Of a stretch of DNA of 64,000 bases, positions 44,427 through 53,163 are shown piece after piece. The notes below the pieces were generated by a model. The model ran no database searches. It was not told the DNA's origin and saw only the letters and a list, made by a program, of their open reading frames with translations. A program made the translations under genes and the position numbers. The stretch's first letter is position 1, and the number at the start of each line of letters is the position of its first letter. The DNA is from CAMTVQ01 sp947085255 (GTDB taxonomy: Bacteria; Bacteroidota; Bacteroidia; Sphingobacteriales; Sphingobacteriaceae), in NCBI GenBank assembly GCA_947085255.1, contig CAMTVQ010000002.1, forward strand, positions 62,001 to 126,000, written 5' to 3'.

Positions 44427-44485
44427 TATGTATATTCGCTATACATAGATGTTGATAATTACCAACCTGATTGATAGGTAATTAT
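44427..44485. promoter_or_regulatory. Two inverted repeats upstream of CheB-CheR hybrid kinase gene
   Basis: TATGTATA-TTCGC-TATACATA (44427-44447) and ATAATTACC-N13-GGTAATTAT (44455-44463 and 44477-44485) lie in tandem between two kinase genes. There is no T-run, so operator function is more likely than termination. They do not match the regulon element. Confidence 0.4.
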
Positions 44486-44531
44486 TGCTAAATCTTATTA
44501 CGAGTAATATACCAGTTAGATAGGTAGTGCC

Positions 44532-47500
44532 ATGAAATTACTCACCCCCGCCTTACAAAAAAAAGTAGTTCTGCAAGAAAAGACCCCTGAACATTCATTT
44601 CCGATAGTTGCTATTGGTGCTTCGGCAGGAGGCTTGGAAGCCGTGAGCGAATTATTGAGAAATTTGCCGGCTAATACAGGCATGGCCTATATTTACGTAC
44701 AACACTTAAGCCCCGATCATAAAAGTTTTCTCACTCCTATCTTATCTAAGGTTACTAAGATGAAAGTGCAGGAAATTGAAAATATGGAGCACATGGCTCC
44801 GAACAACGTATATGTAATTCCACACAATAAGGGAATAGAGGTTATTGATGGGCAGATTCAGTTAATTCCTCGCCTTAAAATCAGTACTGGAAGTCTTACC
44901 ATTGATGTTCTTTTTTCCTCGTTGGCAGAAACTCATAAAGAAAATGTAATAGGCATCGTTCTTTCTGGCTATGCCAGTGATGGCGCAATTGGACTTAAAA
45001 CAATTAAAGCTGCCGGAGGATTAACCTTTGCGCAGGACGACTCCGCTCAGGCAAGCAGTATGCCCGAATCGGCCATAGCCGTAGGGGCTGTCGATTTTGT
45101 GATGTCGCCAAAAAAAATAGCGCAGGAATTAGTAAAAATTAGCAAAAATGGCTTTCTGCGGACTATTATTAAGCTCCGACAAAATAAGAATACCCTTGAG
45201 GAGAATAATTTCAACCTGAAAACAATTTTTGAGCTCTTGCATAAGCAAACCGGTGTTGATTTTAGTCATTACAAAATGAGCACCATTAAGCGGCGCTTAA
45301 GGCACAGAATGCTTCAAACAGATATACATACTGTAGAAGAATTTACGGAGCACTTGCTTAAAAATACTGCTGAGGTAGATTTGCTTTACAAAGATTTGCT
45401 AATACATGTAAGTAGTTTTTTTAGGGAGACCGAAACCTTTAAGTATTTGCAAACAGCTTTTTTGCCCAAACTTATTGCCAGCAAGCACGCCGACGAAACA
45501 CTACGGATATGGGTAACTGCCTGTTCTAGTGGAGAAGAAGCCTACTCTATTGCTATGCTCATTAGCGAAATTCAGAGCCATAACAAAACAAAAATACCTG
45601 TACAAATTTTTGCTACCGACCTTAGCGAAGAAGCCATTCGTATTGCACGTATTGGTGAGTATACGCAAAAGGATGTTAGTGTAATTGCTAAAAAGAGAGT
45701 AAGTACCTTTTTTACAAAAACGGGTGATACGTACCGCATTGCTAAAGAAATTAGAGAGATGTGTATATTTGCACCTCATAATGTTTTGAGCGATCCTCCC
45801 TTTGCGCGGATTGATTTTATTAGCTGTTGCAACCTGCTCATTTACTTTGATATGCCTGCGCAAAAAAGAGCACTAGCAACCTTTAATTTTGCGTTGAATG
45901 ATGGGGGCTATTTGATGTTGGGCAAATCTGAAACCATAGGAGCAGCCTCTCCCTTTTTTACTCGAATAGATACTAAATTCAAGGTTTATTCACGAAAAAA
46001 AAATACAGGCATTCGAAAAGTACCCGACCTGTTGCCGCGCATTCCCAGAACCGCTATTCCTGAAAAAAGCACAAAACCTGTTTTAATGAAAAGTACAGCT
46101 ATTAATTCGGCAGAGTTAGACAAGTCTATAGATGCTATTCTGCTTACGAATTACATGCCCGCCTGTGCAATCATCAATAAGGATATGGAAATCCTTCAGT
46201 TTAGGGGCTCCACCTCTGTATTTCTAGAGCATGCTTCGGGCAGGGCAAGTCTTAATATTTTGAAGATGATAAAGCCAGAGTTTGCTTTTGAACTTAGAAG
46301 TGTGATACACAAAGCACTAAAAAGCAAAACAACGGTACGCAAATCGGATATTGAGATGAAGATTGGTGCCAATTATAAAATGATTTCGTTGGAGGTATGC
46401 CCTCTTAAAATTGATTGGGATGAACCACTGCTGCTTATCGTTTTTACGATACAAGAACAGGTTGAAAAATATATTGGGGTTGGCAAAGATAAAAGGTTAG
46501 TCATTGGAACAAAAGAGCAAGAGCAAAAAATAAAAAGGCTGAGTGAAGAATTAGCTCTTGCACGTGCCGAAATGCATACGATTATCGAATCGCAGGAAAT
46601 AGCTTATGAGGAACTGCAGGCAGCTAATGAAGAAATAACCTCTACCAACGAAGAGTTTCAGACCTTGAATGAAGAACTTGAAACCTCTAAGGAAGAAATT
46701 GAGGCTACCAACGAAGAGCTTATTTGTACCAACCATGAGTTGCAAATACGCAATGATCTTTTGACGGAGTCGTACAGATACTCGGAAGCTATTATAGCTA
46801 CTATTCATGAACCAATGATTGTTCTTGACAGTAATCTTCATGTAAAATCTGCCAACAAATCGTTTTACAAAAAATTTCGCACTACTAAAGAGGATACCGA
46901 AGGAGTGCTCGTGTTTGAATTAGGAAACAAGCAATGGGATATTCGTCAGCTACATCTATTGCTCGAAAATATTGTTTCGAAAAATAGTGATTTTAATAGT
47001 TTTGAGGTAACGCATACATTTCCGGGTATAGGCGAAAAAATAATGTTGCTTAACGCACACCGTATTGTTCAAAAGATTCATCATGAGCATTTAATTCTTC
47101 TTGCTTTTGAAGACATTACAGAACGTGCCAACTATTACCTCAATGAAAAGGCCATTCTTAGCCGCGAAAAGCAAATAGCAGAAATGGCGGTTCATTCCAA
47201 ACAACAGTTTTTGTCGAACATGAGCCACGAAATTCGCACGCCTATGAATGCGATTATTGGCTTTACCAAAGTGGTTTTAAAAACAGATTTAACTGAAAAA
47301 CAAAAGGAATACGTAAATGCCATTAAAGTATCGTGTGATGACTTAATCGTTTTGATAAATGACATACTTGATCTTGCCAAGGTAGACGCCGGCAAGATGA
47401 CTTTTGAGCAATCTAAATTTGCAGTACTGCCATCCATTACGGCTATACTCCATTTGTTTGAAACAAAAATTCAAGAAAAAAGCTTAGAATTAATTACAGT

Positions 47501-48704
47501 ATACGACACTACTATTCCTAAAGTAGTACTTGGCGACGCTGTACGACTAAACCAGATTATTCTGAATTTAGTTAGTAATGCCATTAAATTTACCGAAAAG
47601 GGAAAAATTACTGTAAGTGTGCGTAAGATAGCCGAGGATGAGGAAGGCACAACTATTGAATTTGCAGTGAAAGATACTGGAATTGGAATACCAGCAGATA
47701 AGCTACCCAGTATTTTTCAAAAATTCCAACAGGCATCCAGCAGTACTGCACGATTATATGGAGGTACAGGATTGGGGCTTGCCATTGCTAAACAATTAGT
47801 GGAAGCACAGGGCGGAACAATTAAGGTTGAAAGCGAAAACAATATAGGATCTACGTTTACTTTTACACTTGCTTTTCAAAAAACAACGGAGGAAATAGGC
47901 ATTGAAACCGAAGATGTTGCATCAGGATCTGAATTTAAACACCTAAAAGTATTGGTGGTTGAAGATATTCAGCTCAACCAGTTGCTGATGAAAACCATAT
48001 TAGATGATTTTGGATTTGAAGGTGACATTGCTGCCAACGGAAAAATAGCCATAGAGCTGCTGAAACATAAATCGTACGATGTTATTTTGATGGATTTGCA
48101 AATGCCCGAAATGGATGGGTTTGAAGCCACAGAATATATTCGAAAAACGCTAGGTTCCACCGTTCCGATTATTGCCTTAACTGCAGATGTAACCACGGTT
48201 GATTTAGCAAAATGCAAAGCCGTGGGCATGAACGACTATTTGGCAAAACCTGTAGACGAGCGTTTGCTATACAGAAAGATAGTTGGTTTGGTAAAAAAAA
48301 CAACGACTGCACGAGGCAATAAGACTAAAAATAAAGCAGTTAAAAAACAAAAAACGGATACCTACACTAATTTGGATTACTTAGTGCAGCGTACCAAATC
48401 AAACCCAGCATTATTGGCCGAAATTATTTCTCTTTACTTGAAGCAAAATCCGCTCTTAATTGCTGCACTTAAACAAAGCTTGGTGAATAAAGATTGGCAT
48501 GCCATGCACATGGCGGCACATAAAATGATTCCCTCCTTTTCAATAATGGGTTTTAGCAACAACTTTGAAGATGCCGCCAAAAAAATTCAGGAGTATGCAA
48601 GTGCCAAAGAGCATCTGGATAAAATACCTGATTTAGTGGCGCAGTTGGATAAAGTTTGCACAGATGCCTATATAGAATTAGAAGACGCACTTACTAAACT
48701 ATAA
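44532..48704 (+). CDS. CheB-CheR-PAS-histidine kinase-REC-HPt fusion protein
   Basis: A 1390-residue signalling protein. In order: CheB methylesterase (about 20-210; GASAGGLEA serine, QHLSPDH histidine, SGYASDGAIG aspartate), CheR methyltransferase (about 225-490; SSFFRE, VTACSSGEEAYS for SAM binding), a PAS-like segment (about 525-640), a coiled coil of EELQAANEE/TNEEFQTLNEEL heptads (about 650-745), a second PAS (about 750-870), HisKA (SHEIRTPMN, about 901), HATPase, REC (ILMDLQMPEMDG, about 1200) and HPt. No chemoreceptors are nearby, so it probably serves a non-chemotactic stress or light pathway, as inferred for other CheB/CheR-PAS kinases. The C-terminal 500 residues are close to those of the kinase at 39108. 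Confidence 0.93.
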   Translation: MKLLTPALQKKVVLQEKTPEHSFPIVAIGASAGGLEAVSELLRNLPANTGMAYIYVQHLSPDHKSFLTPILSKVTKMKVQEIENMEHMAPNNVYVIPHNKGIEVIDGQIQLIPRLKISTGSLTIDVLFSSLAETHKENVIGIVLSGYASDGAIGLKTIKAAGGLTFAQDDSAQASSMPESAIAVGAVDFVMSPKKIAQELVKISKNGFLRTIIKLRQNKNTLEENNFNLKTIFELLHKQTGVDFSHYKMSTIKRRLRHRMLQTDIHTVEEFTEHLLKNTAEVDLLYKDLLIHVSSFFRETETFKYLQTAFLPKLIASKHADETLRIWVTACSSGEEAYSIAMLISEIQSHNKTKIPVQIFATDLSEEAIRIARIGEYTQKDVSVIAKKRVSTFFTKTGDTYRIAKEIREMCIFAPHNVLSDPPFARIDFISCCNLLIYFDMPAQKRALATFNFALNDGGYLMLGKSETIGAASPFFTRIDTKFKVYSRKKNTGIRKVPDLLPRIPRTAIPEKSTKPVLMKSTAINSAELDKSIDAILLTNYMPACAIINKDMEILQFRGSTSVFLEHASGRASLNILKMIKPEFAFELRSVIHKALKSKTTVRKSDIEMKIGANYKMISLEVCPLKIDWDEPLLLIVFTIQEQVEKYIGVGKDKRLVIGTKEQEQKIKRLSEELALARAEMHTIIESQEIAYEELQAANEEITSTNEEFQTLNEELETSKEEIEATNEELICTNHELQIRNDLLTESYRYSEAIIATIHEPMIVLDSNLHVKSANKSFYKKFRTTKEDTEGVLVFELGNKQWDIRQLHLLLENIVSKNSDFNSFEVTHTFPGIGEKIMLLNAHRIVQKIHHEHLILLAFEDITERANYYLNEKAILSREKQIAEMAVHSKQQFLSNMSHEIRTPMNAIIGFTKVVLKTDLTEKQKEYVNAIKVSCDDLIVLINDILDLAKVDAGKMTFEQSKFAVLPSITAILHLFETKIQEKSLELITVYDTTIPKVVLGDAVRLNQIILNLVSNAIKFTEKGKITVSVRKIAEDEEGTTIEFAVKDTGIGIPADKLPSIFQKFQQASSSTARLYGGTGLGLAIAKQLVEAQGGTIKVESENNIGSTFTFTLAFQKTTEEIGIETEDVASGSEFKHLKVLVVEDIQLNQLLMKTILDDFGFEGDIAANGKIAIELLKHKSYDVILMDLQMPEMDGFEATEYIRKTLGSTVPIIALTADVTTVDLAKCKAVGMNDYLAKPVDERLLYRKIVGLVKKTTTARGNKTKNKAVKKQKTDTYTNLDYLVQRTKSNPALLAEIISLYLKQNPLLIAALKQSLVNKDWHAMHMAAHKMIPSFSIMGFSNNFEDAAKKIQEYASAKEHLDKIPDLVAQLDKVCTDAYIELEDALTKL

Positions 48705-48739
48705 CACAGTACCAAGGTACTTACTGCTATTATATACTT

Positions 48740-48771
48740 ACCCATTATGCTTTGCGTAGTGGGTATTTTTT
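48740..48771 (+). terminator. Terminator after CheB-CheR hybrid kinase gene
   Basis: ACCCATTA/TAGTGGGT stem (one G-U pair) with a 9-base loop and a T-run, ending 11 bp before regulon element 2. Confidence 0.75.
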
Positions 48772-48782
48772 TGTGATGTTCT

Positions 48783-48846
48783 GTGATTTATGTAACTAAT
48801 TTCCATTAGTGTGTAACACCTGCACACCCAAAGGTCGCCACCTTTG
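48783..48846 (+). promoter_or_regulatory. Regulon promoter element 2 (uspA operon)
   Basis: GTGATTTATGTAACTAATTT with TGTAAC at 48791, second TGTAAC at 48812 (21 bp on), and a -7 box CACCTTTG ending at 48846, 63 bp after the first base. The uspA ATG is 34 bp further. Confidence 0.75.
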
Positions 48847-48880
48847 AGCATTACAACTCAATCAAAAAAAAACACAGGTT

Positions 48881-49324
48881 ATGAAAATATTATTAGCTAT
48901 AGATGGTTCTGCGCATAGTATGGCCGCTGTTCAAGAAATTGCATGCAGGCCGTTTCCGCCTAAAACAGAAGTGCGCATTCTTGCTGTGTACGAAATTGCA
49001 CCATTTATTATGCAAACAGAATTAGCAAGCATATCTCAAGAATACTATGCCGAAGCTGATAAGTATGCGCTAAAAGCAGCCACAACTATTGCCGAAAAGG
49101 CAGCTCATGAATTACACACAAAAAATCCTGCACTCACAGTTAGTACTACGGTGGTAGAAGGCGCTCCAAAGAGTGTTATTTTAAAAGAAGCCGAAACTTT
49201 TGGTGCTAATTTGATTGTGGTGGGTTCTCATGGATATGGGGCTATAGAGCGTTTTTTGCTTGGCTCTGTTTCTCAATCGGTGGCATTACATGCAAAATGT
49301 TCGGTAGAAATAGTACGCAAATAA
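48881..49324 (+). CDS. Universal stress protein UspA family
   Basis: A 147-residue single-domain Usp. The start MKILLAIDGSAHS and the ATP-binding motif G-X2-G-X9-G(S) near the end (GSHGYGAIERFLLGSVS) are present, so it is probably the nucleotide-binding type. It is the first gene after regulon element 2, with a strong terminator before it, so the element should drive it. Universal stress proteins support survival under growth arrest and oxidative or other stress. Confidence 0.94.
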   Translation: MKILLAIDGSAHSMAAVQEIACRPFPPKTEVRILAVYEIAPFIMQTELASISQEYYAEADKYALKAATTIAEKAAHELHTKNPALTVSTTVVEGAPKSVILKEAETFGANLIVVGSHGYGAIERFLLGSVSQSVALHAKCSVEIVRK

Positions 49325-49358
49325 CAGTCAGATAAACAATAGTATAAATAAAAACAAC

Positions 49359-50102
49359 ATGAAATTACAACACAACACCCTAACAGCCTTTGCTTTGGTA
49401 ACATTGCTTTTGGTAACCGCTTGTACAGAAGACAACAATAACCCAGGAGGTAATCCTATTGTAATTCCTCTTCAAACTACGGTACATGCTATCGTTCCAC
49501 TTGGAGGCACTATCAACTTTGCAGTACTTGCTGGTTCAGCTGTTACCAATACAGGTGCAACCGTAATTACTGGCGATTTAGGACTTAGCCCTGGCACTTC
49601 GGTAGGCGGATTTCCTCCCGGCATACTCAATGGCACACAACACATTAACGATACCATTGCCACCCAAGCAAAACAGGATTTAACTACCGCCTATAACGAT
49701 GCAGCAGGAAGAACAGCTACAGATATCGTTACCCTATCGGGCAATATCGGTGGACTTACACTTACCCCAGGGCTGTATAAATCTACCTCCTCATTGTCTA
49801 TCTCTTCGGGTGATGTTACGTTTGATGCAAAAGGAAATGCAAATGCTGTGTTTATTATACAAATAGCTTCTGCTTTTACCACCACATCTGGTCGTAAAGT
49901 TATTCTTAGTGGAGGTGCGCAGGCATCCAATATTTTTTGGCAGGTAGGCAGTTCGGCAACTTTTGGTACTACCTCTGTACTTAAAGGAACAATAATGGCT
50001 ATGCAGTCGATTACGTTTAATACTGGAGCAACGCTTGATGGCAAAGCACTAACTAGAACAAGCGCCGTTACCCTATCGGGCAATACCATTGTAAAGCAGT
50101 AA
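49359..50102 (+). CDS. DUF3494 ice-binding-like lipoprotein
   Basis: A 247-residue protein with a lipoprotein signal (TLLLVTAC, Cys about 22), a short linker and one DUF3494 beta-solenoid domain (about 50-245; NFAVLAGSAVTNTGATVITGDLGLSPG, ANAVFIIQIASAF, NIFWQVGSSATFGTTSVLKGTI, given in part). DUF3494 members include ice-binding proteins of polar microbes, but many occur in mesophiles, where adhesion or surface roles are likely. It follows uspA by 34 bp and precedes a decarboxylase gene by 13 bp, so all three may share regulon element 2. Confidence 0.9.
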   Translation: MKLQHNTLTAFALVTLLLVTACTEDNNNPGGNPIVIPLQTTVHAIVPLGGTINFAVLAGSAVTNTGATVITGDLGLSPGTSVGGFPPGILNGTQHINDTIATQAKQDLTTAYNDAAGRTATDIVTLSGNIGGLTLTPGLYKSTSSLSISSGDVTFDAKGNANAVFIIQIASAFTTTSGRKVILSGGAQASNIFWQVGSSATFGTTSVLKGTIMAMQSITFNTGATLDGKALTRTSAVTLSGNTIVKQ

Positions 50103-50115
50103 TCAGCCAACCAGT

Positions 50116-51870
50116 ATGAGCACTAAAAAAACAGAACTACCTGTGGCGGAAACTGCCCCTAAATGGGCAAAATTCCGTTCGGATATGCTTAAGTCATTTC
50201 CATCTCCGTATAAAGGCGAAAAGGATTCTTTGGCAGATGCCATAGATAAAGCCATACGCCAGTTGGATAAACTAAAATCTGAAAAAACAGGAGGTGCTGC
50301 GTATTTAGGAACCAACTCTGCTCTTACTATTGATTTCGAAAATGTAAAAGATTCTGCTCTATTACCACAAATGAGCACCTCGGCTGCGGTAATAGAGCAA
50401 GTAATCGAGTTATTTGAAGGATTGCCTAACTGGGGACATCCGCTTACCATGTGCAACGTAAGTCCGCAAGGAAATACAGCAGCAGTAGTTGCCGCCATTT
50501 TATCCGAAATATTTGCCCCCAATATTTTGGAAGGCGAGTATGCCTGGAATATTCACAAAGCAGAATTAGAATCAGCCGGAATATTAGCAAATCTTGCTGG
50601 CTGGGAGCCTAAAAAAGCAGGAGCAATTTATACCTATGGCGGTTCGGGCTGCTGGACCTACCACTTAAAATATGCCCTTACGCGCGTGCTGCCAAATTCG
50701 CGGAATACAGGCGTACGCACAGATGCAAAAGTAATTTGTTCGCAACAAGCGCATTATACCATGCTCAACAGTACCGATTGGACCGGGTTAGGAATGGATA
50801 ATATTATCCGTATCCGCACAGATATGGATACCAATGCCATGGACATGAAACATCTGGAAGACGTATTGAAAGATTGTAGAGATAAGAAAATTCCTGTTGC
50901 TTCTGTGGTGTGCACGATGGCTACTACCGATGCAAATGCATTTGATCCCGTAAAAGAAGTACGCCAGCTAATAGACAAATACCCCAACCCCAATGGCTAT
51001 GGAAAAACCTTATTGTATTGCGATTCGGTAATTGGCTGGTCGTGGATCGCTTTCAAAAACTACGACTTCAAGGCCAATCCACTTGGTTTTTCTGAAGCAG
51101 TGCTTCCGTATATCGAACAAAACTATACGGCAATAAAAGACATTTTTTATGCCGATGCTTTTGGGGTAGATTTTCATAAAACAGGCTTTTCTCCGTACAT
51201 CAGCAGTGCTTTTGTGTACAAAGATGCCGCCGAGTTTGAGGGTTTACTTACACGCGAAGGGCCTGCCTATTTGCAACCCCGCTCCCCTTACAACCCAATG
51301 GATTATACCTTAGAGGTTTCGCGCGCAGCAACAGGTTCTTTGGCTGGATGGGCTACCCTTAAATTTTTTGGTCACGAAGGTTTTCAGGCTGTGTTAGGCG
51401 GCATATTGGAGAACAAAGTGTACCTCAAAAATCAGATTGCCAAAAGAAGCGATATGGTTTGTGTAAACCCATCCGACTATGGATTGGTAACCCTCTTAAG
51501 AATCTATCCTACGGGAGTACATGCACAAACACAATTTGATGGTGAGTTAAGCGACCCTACTTACCGCAAGGCCTTAATTACCCACAACAAACTAACTCAT
51601 AGTATTGGTGATACCCTATTTAACTGGTTCCGTTCGGGCAAAAAGATACAGGGTAAATGCACTCCGTATCTTAGTTTCAGCACGGGTTTTCGTACCGCAG
51701 AATACAACCGAGATATGAAAGATGGAGAAGCACTTATTTACGCCCTTAAAATATTTCCGATGAACGTACACATTACTCCCGAAGTAATGGATCATGTATT
51801 AGACTGTATCAGTGCCGCCAGAGATGAAGTAATGGCACTGGAAGAAAGCAAATACGTGGAGAGTTTTTAA
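50116..51870 (+). CDS. PLP-dependent group II amino-acid decarboxylase
   Basis: A 584-residue fold-type I PLP enzyme related to glutamate, tyrosine and aromatic amino-acid decarboxylases. The PLP lysine is K355 in ADAFGVDFHKTGFSPY (the D-x-H-K motif); WGHPLTMCNVSPQGNTAA and GAIYTYGGSGCWTYHLKYAL are the cofactor and substrate regions. It is longer than GadB (about 466). Substrate is not certain; amino-acid decarboxylases often serve acid resistance, in line with the stress genes around it. It lies 13 bp after the DUF3494 gene. Confidence 0.88.
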   Translation: MSTKKTELPVAETAPKWAKFRSDMLKSFPSPYKGEKDSLADAIDKAIRQLDKLKSEKTGGAAYLGTNSALTIDFENVKDSALLPQMSTSAAVIEQVIELFEGLPNWGHPLTMCNVSPQGNTAAVVAAILSEIFAPNILEGEYAWNIHKAELESAGILANLAGWEPKKAGAIYTYGGSGCWTYHLKYALTRVLPNSRNTGVRTDAKVICSQQAHYTMLNSTDWTGLGMDNIIRIRTDMDTNAMDMKHLEDVLKDCRDKKIPVASVVCTMATTDANAFDPVKEVRQLIDKYPNPNGYGKTLLYCDSVIGWSWIAFKNYDFKANPLGFSEAVLPYIEQNYTAIKDIFYADAFGVDFHKTGFSPYISSAFVYKDAAEFEGLLTREGPAYLQPRSPYNPMDYTLEVSRAATGSLAGWATLKFFGHEGFQAVLGGILENKVYLKNQIAKRSDMVCVNPSDYGLVTLLRIYPTGVHAQTQFDGELSDPTYRKALITHNKLTHSIGDTLFNWFRSGKKIQGKCTPYLSFSTGFRTAEYNRDMKDGEALIYALKIFPMNVHITPEVMDHVLDCISAARDEVMALEESKYVESF

Positions 51871-51891
51871 GCTGATTTTACTGCTGCTGCT

Positions 51892-52713
51892 TTAAATCTT
51901 TTTTTGTTGTTTTGGTGGTAAAAAATTTTCTCCTGTTACTACTTTTTTTCCTGTTTGCACCTCCAATTGCACCCTTGCATCTTTGGCAATTTTGCCTCCT
52001 TTTTTGCTTGCTTTTGCATTTTCAAGTAACCCTTTAGCGTCATCTGTTTGGGCTATTTGTCGTGTTGATAGTTCAGCTAAGGCAGTAAAAATCAATTCGG
52101 CTTCGCTCATGTGGTCACGCAGGTTTTGCGATTTTAAGCCCTTCAAATCTTTGTGTTTTTTTACCGATAAGCCTGTCCATTCCTGATGAATAATATTTGT
52201 AAGCAATGCAAATTCATCCGCTTTTTCTACACCGCTCTCTTTCCAGTAATCCGTGAGTTTGTTTCGGGTTTCTTGCCCTGTCATTCGTTGCTGAATCCAT
52301 TTTTCGCTACGTCCTAGTTTTTGCCAGTTTTCTCTGGCTCTATCTATACTTTGGCTAGGGTCGGCTATTTCTTGCATACGTTCGTAGCCCACTTTGGCTA
52401 GCCATTGTTTAAAAGGTTCTGCTTTGGGTGATGGTATGGATTGGATAAGCCTAAAAATATCTTGCGCATTGCCAGCCAAAGTTTTACGCTTCTTTCCGTT
52501 TGATAACATTTCTACCTGGGGACAATTTGTCCCTAGGTAAGCGCCGAGTTCAGTGTCTCTTTTTCTGAGTTTTTTTAAATAATCAGTTGGATTAATCGAT
52601 TCTGTAAGGGCTTCTACAATATCTACAACAGAAAAATACCAAATATCTTTTTCTGCGTCGTAATACCTACGTACTTGCCTGTTTTCAAATAAAATAATGT
52701 TTTGATTACTCAT
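51892..52713 (-). CDS. Bro-N domain protein (DinD/antirepressor-like)
   Basis: A 273-residue protein with an N-terminal Bro-N domain (about 5-100; LFENRQVRRYYDAEKDIWYFSVVDIVEAL, given in part), as in phage antirepressors and the DNA-damage-inducible DinD. The helical C-terminal part (about 105-270), with QEWTGLSVKKHKDLKGLKSQNLRDHMS, resembles the DinD-type tail common in stand-alone bacterial copies. It is the only minus-strand gene among the plus-strand stress genes, suggesting acquisition by transfer. No other phage genes are nearby. Confidence 0.88.
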   Translation of the reverse strand: MSNQNIILFENRQVRRYYDAEKDIWYFSVVDIVEALTESINPTDYLKKLRKRDTELGAYLGTNCPQVEMLSNGKKRKTLAGNAQDIFRLIQSIPSPKAEPFKQWLAKVGYERMQEIADPSQSIDRARENWQKLGRSEKWIQQRMTGQETRNKLTDYWKESGVEKADEFALLTNIIHQEWTGLSVKKHKDLKGLKSQNLRDHMSEAELIFTALAELSTRQIAQTDDAKGLLENAKASKKGGKIAKDARVQLEVQTGKKVVTGENFLPPKQQKKI

Positions 52714-53065
52714 AGATAAATTACTTTTTAGTTCCCCTCAATTAATTTTTTGTTCCTTCTCTTTCAAATCATACAATGTTTTGTTGGCATTTCAATAGTT
52801 ACTATCTCGCCAATGCTTTTAGTGCTTTTTTTGGTGTTTGCGGTACTAATTTAATCACGGTTTATTTGCTTTTCATTTGTGTTATAGAAGATATTAAGCG
52901 GTTTAATCCAATAAGATCTGTCCATTATTAAGGTGTTAAAGTTAAGTTTTTAAACCGTTTTTAGCCCAAAAATGCCATCAAATTATCAACGGTCTGAACG
53001 TCCTGCTATCCGGCTGGGCATACTCAGATGCCGCTACTCTTAGCTACCCCCAACGCTTACAATAC
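52714..53065. other. Intergenic region without gene (about 350 bp)
   Basis: AT-rich region between the Bro-N gene and regulon element 3. It must hold the Bro-N promoter on the minus strand. No coding frame, tRNA or terminator with a clear T-run was seen. Confidence 0.5.
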
Positions 53066-53129
53066 GTGATTTGTATAACTCTTTTACAGAGTTATGTAAT
53101 GTTCAAGCCCCCCAAGCAACTGACCTTTG
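53066..53129 (+). promoter_or_regulatory. Regulon promoter element 3 (collagen-like gene)
   Basis: GTGATTTGTATAACT with TATAAC at 53074, TGTAAT at 53095 (21 bp on), and a -7 box GACCTTTG ending at 53129, 63 bp after the first base. A short hairpin GTAGC-CAT-GCTAC follows in the leader. Confidence 0.7.
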
Positions 53130-53163
53130 TGACGTAGCCATGCTACACGAATTTAGCTCCACA

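Noticed and set aside
44532..46000. Start of a chemotaxis operon (CheB and CheR domains)
   Set aside because: No CheA, CheW or methyl-accepting receptors nearby; the domains are fused to a PAS kinase and occur among non-chemotaxis signalling genes.
48783..48846. CRP/FNR site (TGTGA half) in the regulon element
   Set aside because: There is no inverted TCACA half-site at the right distance; the conserved structure is a direct repeat at 21 bp, seen in all seven promoters.
51892..52713. Part of a prophage
   Set aside because: No integrase, capsid, terminase or lysis genes in the neighbourhood; only a single Bro-N gene.
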